Below, in pieces: positions 45,462 through 55,467 of a DNA stretch of 64,000 nt. The DNA lies in the NCBI GenBank assembly GCA_037013685.1, contig CM072884.1, positions 113,632,230 through 113,696,229 of the forward strand, read 5' to 3'. Position 1 is the first letter of the stretch, and the number at the start of each line of letters is the position of its first letter. Source of the stretch: Acridotheres tristis. Taxonomy: Eukaryota > Chordata > Aves > Passeriformes > Sturnidae. Position numbers and translations under genes: made by a program. The notes under the pieces were generated by a model, which saw only the letters and a program-made list of their open reading frames with translations, had not been told where the DNA came from and ran no database searches.

Positions 45462-46195
45462 GGCTGGCATGGGCTGGCATGGGCTGGCATGGGTTGGTAT
45501 GGGTTGGTATGGGTTGGTATGGGTTGGTATGGGTTGGTATGGGTTGGTATGGGTTGGCATGGATTGGCATGGGTTGGCATGGGTTGGCAAGGATTGGGAT
45601 GGATTGGCATGGGTTGGCATGGATTGGCATGGGTTGGCATGGATTGGGATGGATTGGCACGGGTTGCATGGATTGGCATGGGCTGGCATGGATTGGCATG
45701 GGCTGGGATGGATTGGCATGGGCTGGGATGGATTGGCATGGATTGGCATGGGTTGGCATGGATTGGTATGGGCTGGCATGGATTGGCATGGGTTGGCATG
45801 GATTGGCATGGGTTGGCATGGGCTGGGATGGATTGGCATGGATTGGCATGGGTTGGGATGGGTTGGCATGGGTTGGCATGGATTGGCATGGGTTGGCATG
45901 GGCTGGGATGGATTGGCATGGATTGGCATGGATTGGCATGGGTTGGCATGGGCTGGGATGGGTTGGCATGGATTGGCATGGGTTGGCATGGATTGGCATG
46001 GATTGGCATGGATTGGCATGGATTGGCATGGATTGGCATGGGCTGGGATGGATTGGCATGGATTGGGATGGGTTGGCATGGGTTGGCATGGATTGGCATG
46101 GATTGGGATGGGTTGGCATGGGTTGGCATGGATTGGCATGGATTGGCATGGACTGGCATGGATTGGCCATGGACTGGCACGGACTGGCACGGGTT
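45462..46195 (+). repeat. 10-bp tandem array GGRTTGGCAT, about 73 copies
   Basis: Units GGGTTGGCAT, GGATTGGCAT, GGGCTGGCAT and early GGGTTGGTAT form an almost uninterrupted array. The first third is rich in GGGTTGGTAT, the rest in GGATTGGCAT. The 30-base common multiple of unit and codon gives stop-free frames of about 250 codons on both strands. Confidence 0.97.
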
Positions 46196-46494
46196 GTCAC
46201 TGCTGCCTTGGCTCCGGGCACAGCCCATTCCAGCTGGGCTCCTCTCCTGCCTTGGCCTCAGGGTCTCCACCTGGATTTGGGTTTTATTTTTTTCCATCCC
46301 CCCAAAAGGTCCCGCAGTTCCAGGGAAGGATTCGGGGCCAGGCTGGGCTGAGCTGGGCCGGGCTGGGCTGGGCTGGGCTCGGCTCCTGCCGGAGGGAAAA
46401 TGATTTTCCCTCCTTTTCCAGGGCTGGATTCTGCAATGCAGCACCTCGGCCTGAGCCTTGCCTGGCCCCCACGGGGCTCTCGGGGTGCCATATT
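46196..46494 (+). other. Spacer between arrays
   Basis: GC-rich single-copy DNA with a short GGGCTGGGCT run at 46343-46383. No recognised feature. Confidence 0.4.
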
Positions 46495-46790
46495 TTTTTG
46501 GGGTGCAATATTTATTTGGGGTGCAATATTTATTTGGGGTGCAATATTTGGGGTGCAGTATTTGGGGTGCAGTATTTGGGGTGCAATATTTATTTGGGGT
46601 GCAGTATTTGGGGTGCAGTATTTGGGGTGCAATATTTGGGGTGCAGTATTTGGGGTGCAATATTTATTTGAGGTGCAATATTTGGGGTGCAATATTTGGG
46701 GTGCAGTATTTATTTGAGGTGCAGTATTTGGGGTGCAGTATTTATTTGGAGTACAATATTTGGGGTGCAGTATTTATTTGGGGTGCAGCC
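46495..46790 (+). repeat. 14/18-bp array GGGGTGCARTATTT
   Basis: About 18 units of GGGGTGCAATATTT or GGGGTGCAGTATTT, some extended by ATTT to 18 bases. Length and A/G variants are interspersed. Confidence 0.95.
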
Positions 46791-47049
46791 CGAAGGACAC
46801 GAGCAGGCCTTTGTTCATGGCTCCACCTCCCGTATTTCCCCTTCACGTCCCCAATTCCCTTCTGCCCTTGGGGACTTTCCCTCCAGGATCCCCTTTGGAA
46901 CCTGGGGGCCTCCTGCTGCTCCTGACTTTGGAACAATCCAAAATTCCTGTCAGGGGCAGTTTTGGGGTGACACTGGGATGTCTGATCCCGCTTGGATAAC
47001 GTCCCTGCTTTTATGGGATGTCACTTTTGGGGAGGTGGGCTTGGAGAAT

Positions 47050-47250
47050 TGTGGGATTCTGGAATGGTTTGGGTTGGGAGGGACCTTAAATCCCCCCAGT
47101 GCCAGCCCTGCCATGGCAGGGACACCTCCCACTGTCCCAGTGTCCAACCTGGACCTGAACATTCCAGGGATCCAGGGGCAGCCACAGCAAATCTGGGAAT
47201 TCCATCCCAGGGAACAATTCCTAATTCCCAAAATCCCATCCAGCCCTTGT
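47050..47250 (-). repeat. CR1 LINE 3' tail, antisense
   Basis: The copy begins GGATTCTGGAATGGTTTGGG, passes through CCATGGCAGGGACACCTCCC and ends AATTCCCAAAATCCCATCCA. A small related piece containing GGACACAGGGAATGGCTTCC lies at 47340-47380. Confidence 0.88.
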
Positions 47251-47389
47251 CGTGAATGTCGTGAATGAAGCAGCAGTGCCAGTAAAGCTGCAGCCAGAAC
47301 TTTTCCATCACTTTCTCTGGTTTGGAGAGACAATTGCCAAGGGATGGAAGGACAGGACACAGGGAATGGCTTCCCACTGCCAGAGGGAT

Positions 47390-48262
47390 AGAAGAATAAG
47401 AATAAGAATAAGAATAAGAATAAGAATAAGAATAAGAATAAGAATAAGAATAAGAATAAGAATAAGAAAAAATAATAAGAATAAGAAGAATAAGAGTAAG
47501 AATAAGAAGAAGAATAAGAAGAGTAAGAATAAGAATAAGAATAAGAAAAAAGAATAAGAAAAAATAATAAGAATAATAAGAATAAGAGTAAGAATAAGAA
47601 TAAGAATAAGAAGAATAAGAGTAAGAATAAGAATAAGAAGAAGAAGAAGAAGAATAAGAGTAAGAATAAGAATAAGAATAAGAAAAAAGAATAAGAATAA
47701 GAGTAAGAATAAGAATAAGAATAAGAAGAATAAGAGTAAGAATAAGAATAGGAATAAGAGTAAGAATAAGAATAAGAGTAAGAATAAGAATAAGAATAAG
47801 AATAAAGAATAAGAAGACTAAGAATAAGAATAAGAGTAAGAATAAGAAGAATAAGAGTAAGAATAAGAATAGGAATAAGAGTAAGAATAAGAATAAGAAT
47901 AAGAAAAAATAATAAGAATAATAAGAATAAGAGTAAGAATAAGAATAAGAATAAGAAGAATAAGAGTAAGAATAAGAATAAGAATAAGAATAAGAATAAG
48001 AATAAGAAGAATAAGAGTAAGAATAAGAATAAGAATAAGAATAAGAATAAGAATAAGAGTAAGAATAAGAAGAATAAGAGTAAGAATAAGAATAAGAGTA
48101 AGAATAAGAATAAGAAGAGTAAGAATAAGAATAAGAAAAAAGAATAAGAATAAGAATAAGAATAAAGAATAAGAAGAATAAGAATAAGAATAAGAAGAAT
48201 AAGAGTAAGAATAAGAATAAGAATAAGAATAAGAATAAGAATAAGAATAAGAATAAGAATAA
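47390..48262 (+). repeat. Hexamer array (AATAAG)n, about 870 bp
   Basis: AATAAG repeats with interspersed AAG, AGTAAG and AAAAAATAAT variants. The + strand contains no C except rare single substitutions. Read on the minus strand it gives a repeating SYSYSY or LILILI frame joined to a 511-codon open frame (47021-48556), which is an artefact. Confidence 0.96.
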
Positions 48263-48529
48263 TATGCCACTGCTGGATGGGATCTTGGGCAGGAATTGAT
48301 GCACAGGGTCTGTTGTGTCCCCTGGCTGGAACAGGACAGGAAATTCAGGACATCCTTTTGCTCCCTCAGCTGTGCTGGAGCTGGAAAACCCTCCTGGAAA
48401 ACTCCAGCCGAGCTCCTGGATGAGGTGCAGAAAGGGAATTATTGCAGGAATAACGTTGGTTATTGAGACATCACATTCTGCTTCCTGCAGGGGGGTGGTG
48501 GCTGTTCCCTCATGTGGGGACACCAAAGG

Positions 48530-48775
48530 GACACCCGGGGACCTGAGACCTGGCACGGGGACAGCACCCAGGGAGAGGCTGGAGCTGGGCCAGGAGGGAT
48601 TTAGGATGGATTTTAGGGCAAGGCTCTTCCCCCAGAGGGTGCTGGCACTGCCCAGGCTCCCCAGGGAATGGGCACAGAGCTCCAGGAGCTGCCAGGGATG
48701 CCCAGGCTGGGATTGTTGGGGGGGCTCTGGATGATCCCTGGGGGTTTATTCCCAGCTCAGGACATTCCATGGTTC
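48530..48775 (+). repeat. CR1-like interspersed repeat 3' end, sense
   Basis: The segment GAGAGGCTGGAGCTGGGCCA ... GGGCAAGGCTCTTCCCCCAG ... CCAGGCTCCCCAGGGAATGG recurs inverted at 60790-60990 with high identity. It ends CAGGACATTCCATGGTTC, similar to other CR1-like tails in the window. Confidence 0.75.
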
Positions 48776-48856
48776 ATTCCCACCAAAGTCATCCAGCAGA
48801 TTGAAGATTTAAGCTGTGTTCACGTCTAACATGTGATTTGGGATCAATCCACCTCG

Positions 48857-48909
48857 TTGCTTTATTGATTTATTGATTTATTGATTTATTGATTTATTGA
48901 TTTATTGAT

Positions 48910-48940
<31 letters not shown>

Positions 48941-48952
48941 TTTTAAATATTT
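48857..48952 (+). repeat. (TTTATTGA)n and (TTTA)n microsatellite
   Basis: About six TTTATTGA units lead into about ten TTTA units. Confidence 0.93.
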
Positions 48953-49184
48953 ATTTTTCACTTCTCAGCTCTGAGGCAGAGTTTGGCAGGAAGGAATCTC
49001 TGTGTGTGTGTGTGTGAATGAGTTGAGATGTTTCCCAGCTGTTCCCCTAAAAAAAAACCCCATCGGGAATTGGAGGAAGGTTCTGCTCCTGTCTCCTACC
49101 TTGTCTTAAAAATTACCCAAGTCAGGATGTGGGAATGAATAAAAGAGGAAAAAAACAAAATTCCTCCATTTCCTTGGCTCAGCA

Positions 49185-49305
49185 GAGCTGGCCAGAGCTC
49201 CAGGATTGTTGGGATAAAATTCCCAGGGAAAATCTGGGATTGTTGGGTGTCTGTGCAGGGCCTGGATGATCCCTCAGGGTCCCTTCCAGCTCAGGATATT
49301 CCATC
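49185..49305 (+). repeat. CR1-like tail
   Basis: Contains GGGCCTGGATGATCCCTCAG and GCTCAGGATATTCCATCATT, the terminal blocks shared with 48740-48775 and 59640-59690. Confidence 0.55.
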
Positions 49306-49568
49306 ATTCCAACAGAATTCTCATCTCTCAAATCCAGCCAACACTGAGCTTTCATTTCGAACAATCCAGGCACCAAAATGCAAGAAAAAACTTGGGAATT
49401 CTCATTAAAAAAAAATTTTAAAAATCCCAACAACAACAACAAAAAAACAAACAAAAAACAACAAGAAAAAAAACCAAACCAAACAAAAAAAAAAAACCCA
49501 AACCACAGGAGCAGAATAAACTTAGGAATTCTCCTTTAAGAACCCCCCCCCCAGAAAAATTCCTTAAA
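49306..49568 (+). other. Spacer before the exon 3 array
   Basis: Single-copy DNA followed by an A/C-rich stretch at 49405-49505. No recognised feature. Confidence 0.4.
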
Positions 49569-50637
49569 TTGCAACCCAGGTATTTTGATTTATTTTGTCC
49601 CAACCCAGGTATTTTGATTCTTTTATTCCATCCCAGGTATTTTAATTTCTTTTATCCCAACCCAGATATTTTGATTTCTTTAATCCCAACCCAGATATTT
49701 TGATTTATTTAATCCCGGCCCAGATATTTTGATTTCTTTTATTCCAGCCCAGGTATTTTGATTTATTTAATCCCATCCCAGATATTTTGATTTATTTAAT
49801 CCCAACCCAGATATTTTGATTTATTTAATCCCAACGCAGACATTTTGATTTCTTTTATTCCATCCCAGATATTTTGATTTCTTTTACTCCAACCCAGGTA
49901 TTTTGATTTATTTTGTCCCATCCCAGATATTTTGATTTCTTTAATCCCATCCCAGATATTTTGATTTCTTTCATTCTATCCCAAGTATTTTGATTTATTT
50001 TGTCCCAGCCCAAATATTTTGATTTATTTTGTCCTAACCCAGATATTCTGATTTCTTTTATCCCAACCCAGATATTTTGATTTCTTTACTCCCAACCCAG
50101 ATATTTCGATTTCTTTACTCCCAACGCAGATATTTTGATTTATTTAATCCCATCCCAGATATTTTGATTTATTTAATCCCATCCCAGATATTCTGATTTA
50201 TTTAATCCCAACCCAGATATTTTGATTTCTTTAATCCCATCCCAGATATTTTGATTTCTTTACTCCCAACCCAGATATTTTGATTTATTTAATCCCAGCA
50301 CAGATATTTTGATTTCTTTTATTCCAGCCCAGATATCTTGATTTCCATTGTCCCAACCCAGATATTTTGATTTCTTTAATCCCATCCCAGATATTTTGAT
50401 TTATTTAATCCCAGCACAGATATTTTGATTTCTTTTATTCTATCCCAGATATTTTGCTTTCTTTTATTCCATCCCAAGTATTTTGATTTATTTTGTCCTA
50501 ACCCAGATATTCTGATTTCTTTTATCCCATCCCAGATATTTTGATTTCTTTAATCCCATCCCAGATATTTTGATTTCTTTAATCCCACCCCAGATATTTC
50601 GATTTCTTTCATCCCATCCCAGATATTTTGCTTTATT
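49569..50637 (+). repeat. 29-bp minisatellite running up to MRPS6 exon 3
   Basis: About 37 units of CCCAACCCAGATATTTTGAT followed by TTATTTAAT, TTCTTTAAT or TTCTTTTAT. The array ends with a CCCATCCCAGATATTTTGC unit about 20 bases before the exon 3 acceptor AG at 50657. Each unit contains a CCCAG and a TTGAT. Confidence 0.95.
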
Positions 50638-50657
50638 CGATGTCTTTCTCCTTGCAG

Positions 50658-50838
50658 GTATTTTCTGATCGACCTGGAGGCCCCCCCGTGCACGGTGTCC
50701 CCCCTGATGGATCATTTGGGGAGGGACATCGATGTCATCTCGAGGGTTTTTGTCAAACGCCCCTCGGCCAAGGCAGGAGAATGCAGAGGCATCATCCCCC
50801 TCAGCCCTGGAGAGAAACTCTCTGCCAAGAAAAAATAA
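50658..50838 (+). CDS. MRPS6: MRPS6 coding exon 3 (C-terminus)
   Basis: The first base completes codon 62 (GG|G). The exon then encodes YFLIDLEAPP (63-72), MDHLGRDIDVISRVFVKRP (residues 79-97) and ECRGIIPLSPGEKLSAKKK (103-121) and a TAA at 50836-50838. The match to vertebrate MRPS6 is clear for Y/F-L-D, the HLxRDIDVI helix, VKxP, and EC-GI-P-EKL. The tail is shorter than the human KKRKK end and the middle is diverged, as expected for this fast-evolving C-terminus. The acceptor is TCTTTCTCCTTGCAG at 50643-50657, directly after the 29-bp minisatellite. Other vertebrates have the same three-coding-exon structure. Confidence 0.95.
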
Positions 50839-50839
50839 A
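50834..50839 (+). terminator. MRPS6: AATAAA overlapping the MRPS6 stop codon
   Basis: The hexamer contains the stop codon TAA (50836-50838). If used it would give a 3' UTR of only 15-30 bases, and a T-rich stretch at 50861-50878 follows. Downstream signals at 51311 and 51329 are alternatives. Confidence 0.3.
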
Positions 50840-51350
50840 AATCCCGAATTTTTGGAAACCTTTTTTTTTTTTTTTTTTAACCCGTTTTTAATTGCTGCTG
50901 TGAAAAAAAAAAAAATCGGGATAACTCCTGTCCATCAAAAAAAAAATCAAAAAAAATCACTTTTGGTCACTGGGCGTGCGTGTGGTCTATCACATTATCT
51001 TAATTACTGTAATAATTAAGGTTTCTTTTTGTTTCAAATAATTGGAATTGTTTGAATCTGGGGTGCTTATCTTGCTGTTTGACAACTCTGCAAATTGATT
51101 TGCTTTTCTCTTGGAGCAATTTCATTGATAATGAAGATTTCTCCAGCAGCAGGATGCCATAAATAGCATATATTTTTTTTTTCCCCAGAGATTAGTCAGG
51201 AATATGGATTTTTACATTAGATATTAAGAAAGTCTGCAGTGTAAATATAAAAATCTAGGATGTGATTTGCTGTGGGTTTGTTTTGAGGGGGAGGGGGGAA
51301 AAAAAAAGGCAATAAAAATGTGGTTAAAAATAAAACCTGACTCTTCTTTT
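50839..51350 (+). other. MRPS6: MRPS6 3' UTR and downstream sequence
   Basis: After T and A tracts, 50985-51260 is unique AT-rich DNA with TTAATTACTGTAATAATTAA (near-palindromic) and AAATTGATTTGCTTTTCTC. It resembles either 3' UTR or a conserved non-coding element. AATAAA hexamers lie at 51311-51316 and 51329-51334 and are the likely transcript end if the long UTR is used. Confidence 0.5.
51311..51334 (+). terminator. MRPS6: Two candidate MRPS6 poly(A) signals
   Basis: AATAAA occurs at 51311-51316 and 51329-51334, about 475-495 bases after the stop codon. Confidence 0.45.
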
Positions 51351-53744
51351 TTTTATATATATATATAAATATAAAAAAATCCCAAAACTTTCACTGCCAA
51401 AAGCCACCTCATGGTCCTCAAGGTAAACAATGTTCAAAGCACAGGTAAAAAAAAAATTCCTTTTTTAGGTAAGGCCAGAAAATTCCAGGTGGGTTTGGGA
51501 GGAGCAGGAGTTTGTTTTGTTTTGTTTTCCATCAAGTGAACATATTTCCAAACTGGGAAAAACATCAGCATCAATTGTTCACTCCTTCTCTTTTTTTTTT
51601 GTCTTTTTTTGTCTTTTTTTTTTGTTGAAAACAGGAGAAAAAAATCATTGATATTATTGTTGTAAATCAAGACCTCCTGTGCTCTTTTTTTTTTTTTTTT
51701 TTCTTTTTTCTCCTCTTGGATGTGAAATTTCGGGGAGGAAAAGAAACCAGTTCTTCTGAATATCTTCTTATTAAAAATAAAATAATCAGGAAAAAAAATA
51801 CCATTTTCTTTTTCTCTACATCTTGAAGGGTTATGAAAGTCTGCATTTGTGTGGTTGGTTTATTTGGGGGTATTTTCATCATGAATCTTTTTTTTTTAAT
51901 TTAAATTGAATTTTCTTTTTTTTTTCTTTTCATTCTCCTTTTTTTTTTTTTTTTTCCCCTGGAAAAAAATCATTGGAAAGGATGCACTACACACTCCCTG
52001 AAGCTGAATCTCTATTAGAAATGTTTTTATTGTTGTAGTTGCTGCCTGTTCCAGGGTTTTTTTTGTTTGGTTTTTTTTTTTTGTTTTTTTTTTTTTTGGT
52101 GTAGAATGTGTCTTGCTCAGGGGGTTTCTCTGAAGGTTTTCTGAAACAAAAAAAAAAAAAAATGGACAAAAATCCTGGGATTTAATGAGATTTTACCTCT
52201 GACCTGGAATTTGAGCCCTGGATTTGGATTGAGTAGGAAGGGCAATAATTAAGATTTCAACTCCACCACCCAAAGCTCAGCAGAGGCTGCCAATGTAAAA
52301 AAATGTTGATTATTTGTCCTTTCTCACTTTCCTTGGTGGACTTTTAATTTGTCCCAATTTCAAGGTTGATCCCCAAACCTGGAGTTTCATTTAATAAAAT
52401 CTTACACTAAAAATCCACATTAAAACCTGACATTAAATCCATTAATTAAAAAAATCCTCCCAACAAACCAAACAACAATCCTACCTCGAAATAAAAAATA
52501 CTCAAAAATCCATCATCCAAATCCATCCTACTAAAATTCCCCCAAAAAAAGGAGCTGATTTATTTATAAACCTCTCCACAACTGCAGGTACTGTTTTCCT
52601 CATAATTGATAGTTTTTAATAGGGACTTTTAAATATTTTTTTGGTTGTTTTAATACGAGGTAAAGTGCAATTTGCAATTTGTTGAGCCCAGTCAGCTCCC
52701 AGACCAAGAGTTGGATATTTTGGGAAGCTGAAAAAAAAAAAAAAAAAAAAAAAAGAATGGAGGTGAGGGGATCAAACACTTGTACCAGGGGAAAAAAAAA
52801 AAAAAAAAGGGATATTTGTAGCCTGAGGGATCATAAATCCCTGTGGAGGGAGGGAAACCTTTTTGATTTTCCATATTTTTGATTTCACCCATGAGCTCTG
52901 AGAGGTTCTGGGTGTCCCAGAATTAAAATTTCAGGACACTGGAGAGCCAGAGGAGCCAAAGCCCTGTCCCATTCCACGGCCATTCCCAAAGTGCTGAGCA
53001 CTTGGAACGCCAGGATTTGAATTTTATTTCCCAAAGAATCCAAGAGTGAAGCTCCTCAATCCTTCCTCAGCTTTTCTGAGGGGAGAAAAATTGAAGAGTG
53101 GGTTGTTTTTTTTGTTTTTTTTTCTGCTCCTAAATCCTCTGGGTTTCTTGCTGGTGGATTTTGGGGGATGCAAAGCCTTGGGAAAAGGATTGAAATGACA
53201 AAGGTTTGCTCGGCCAACAAATGGGGAAGATCTTGGCCATGTCCTCCATCCCTCCCTTTTCCTGATCTTTCCTCTCCCATGGGGGAATGTTGCACCCTGG
53301 AGGTTCCTCCAACCATCACACAATTCCCTGCCCTGATCCTGGGAAATTTGAGGATTTTTTTTTTTCCCTGAACCCAGAGTGCACCAAAATCCCTTTTGTT
53401 GGCAAGGTGAGCATCAAGAATTTTGGGATCTTGTGTTTCACTCTGGAAATCCTCTCCTGCCTGGGGAGCTGCAGGAGGAGCCTGGAGGAGCAGCCAGGGA
53501 TGGGAAAGGTTGGAATGACAAAAATCAGGGTGGCTGATGGGTTCCTGCAGCTGGATGTGGGATTTGATCCCTGAAATTCATCCCTGGGCCTTGGTGGGAT
53601 CTGCCCTGTTTGCTTTGTTTGTTTGGGATATAAAGCAGGGCTGCTGGAGCCAGGAATTCCTCTTAGGATGTGATCAGGTTATTCCTGCCCAAAGATTCTC
53701 CCAGGATGTGGCCAGCACTGCCAGGATCTCCATTCTCCAAACGG
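51351..53744 (+). other. Intergenic sequence downstream of MRPS6
   Basis: AT-rich DNA with many T tracts (51589-51600, 51687-51703, 51939-51957, 52071-52098) and A tracts (52731-52754, 52791-52808). No exon, RNA gene or recognisable element was found. Confidence 0.45.
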
Positions 53745-54690
53745 GTTTGGGTGGGGAGGGATTTTAGGGATCATCCCATCCCAGCCCTGCCATGGCAGGG
53801 ACACCTCCCACTGTCCCAATGTCCAACCTGGAACTGAACATTCCAGGGATCCAGCGGCAGCCACAGCAAATCTGGGAATTCCATCCCAGGGAACAATTCC
53901 TAATTCCCAAAATCCCATCAAATCCTACTCTGAAGCCATCCCCTGGGTGCTGTCCCTGCATCCCCTGGGTGCTGTCCCTCCATCCCCTGGGTGCTGTCCC
54001 TCCATTCCCTGGGTGCTGTCCCTCCATTCCCTGGGTGCTGTCCCTCCATCCCCTGGGTGCTGTCCCTCCATTCCCTGGGTGCTGTCCCTCCATTCCCTGG
54101 GTGCTGTCCCTCCATTCCCTGGGTGCTGTCCCTCCATTCCCTGGGTGCTGTCCCTCCATTCCCTGTTCCTGTCCCTCCATTCCCTGTTCCTGTCCCTCCA
54201 TTCCCTGTTCCTGTCCCTCCATTCCCTGTGTCCTGTCCCTCCTTTCCTCCCAGCAGAGCTCCTCCATCCTCCTAAAGGGTTGAAGATTTTATTTTCAAGA
54301 TCTGTTCTGGCTCTACTTGGGTCAAGCAAACAGCTCCATGTTCACTTTTGCACCTTAAAAATCAAGAGATTAAATTCCCCAAAGCTCTGGTTAAAACAAA
54401 ATAACGTTGAATCCTAAAAGATCCCAGAATCCTGGAATGGTTTGGGTTGGGAGGGACCCCAAATCCCCCCCAGTGCCAGCCCTGCCATGGCAGGGACACC
54501 TCCCACTGTCCCAATGTCCCACCTGGAACTGAACATTCCAAGGATCCAGGGTCTGGGAATTCCATCCCAGCCCATCCCAGGGAACAATTCCCAATTCCCA
54601 AAATCCCATCAAATCCTGCTCTGAAGCCATTCCCTGGGTGCTGTCCCTCCATCCTTGTCCCCAGTGTCTCTCCAGCTCTCCTGGATCCCT
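53745..54690 (-). repeat. CR1-spacer-CR1 block, copy 2 of the direct duplication
   Basis: Same order and orientation as 34160-34830: an antisense CR1 tail, an amplified 22-bp segment, the 170-base spacer (about 54255-54425, near identical to 34485-34625), and a second antisense CR1 tail. It is longer because the 22-bp segment has expanded to 14 copies. Confidence 0.88.
53935..54240 (+). repeat. 22-bp minisatellite inside a CR1 copy, 14 units
   Basis: The unit TCCCTGGGTGCTGTCCCTCC plus AT repeats with C/T variation, then four terminal units lose GGTG and read CCCTGTTCCTGTCCCTCCAT or CCCTGTGTCCTGTCCCTCC. The unit is a segment of the surrounding CR1 sequence. Confidence 0.95.
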
Positions 54691-55467
54691 TTAGGTGCTG
54701 ATTTTCCTGATTTCTCTGTTCTGGGAGGGTGAATCACTGCTGGGAAATCCAGCATTTCTCCCCGTGTAGGATTTTCTGCTCCTCAGCCTCTGCTGACTCT
54801 GAGTAATCCCAGTGAGAGGGCGAGGGCTGGAAATCCCAGTATCCCAATCCCCACTGCCCAGGACATTCCTGCCGACCTTGGGGAGCTCTAAAAACAGTTG
54901 TGGTCTCAAACCCCTCCCTAATTGCACTGTGAGGGGCACGAGCCCCCTCCCAGGGTTATTCTGGTGGGAATTACACAGTCCCTAAACGCTGGCATTTAGG
55001 AAAGGACAATAGTGGTGTCCCTCATGTGAGAATCCACAGAAATGTGAGGGCTCCTTTCAGGCCAAACCACAGAGCCCAGCTGCAGTCCCAGGGCAGGGGG
55101 GGGTTTGACCAGAAGTATTTGCTGAGGGAATTTTGGGAGGATGGAATCGAGTCCAGGGGTTCACCGAGGTGCCTCGCTCCTGCAGGCACGTGCAGGGCTT
55201 TGTTTTCACAGAATCCCCAAATCCCCGAGGCTGGAAAAGCCCTCCCAGCTCCCCTATCACTGGAAGGAATTTTCCTCTGGAGAGTTTTGCTATTCCCGGG
55301 ATCTTAACATTTAACTGAAGCCTGGAATTCAGTTTATCTGTGTCACGGTTTTATCTTCTGCCATCAACCCGAGGGAATTTCATTCTAAATCTTGGGGAAA
55401 ACACACATCCTTAGGAGAGCCTTCCTCAAGTTCAGCACTGAAATGTTCATGGAATTCCAGAATTCCC
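54691..55467 (+). other. Intergenic spacer
   Basis: Single-copy DNA with balanced composition and no open frame of interest. Nothing is recognised. Confidence 0.4.

Larger units (their letters stand above)
32344..50657 (+). other. MRPS6: MRPS6 intron 2, about half tandem repeat
   Basis: The 18.3 kb intron contains roughly 9 kb of tandem repeats from about ten unrelated unit types, plus several CR1 fragments, each listed separately. No extra exon was found. The non-repeat islands are short, and a few (42225-42345, 44770-44960) look like possible regulatory sequence. Confidence 0.85.

Noticed and set aside
45058..46671. Long open frames on both strands (537 codons on +, 467 on -)
   Set aside because: The 10-bp array gives a 30-base codon cycle without stops. 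Flanking parts are random GC-rich sequence.
47021..48556. 511-codon minus-strand frame with SYSYSY and LILILI stretches
   Set aside because: It reads through the AATAAG array and a CR1 fragment, with no family resemblance.
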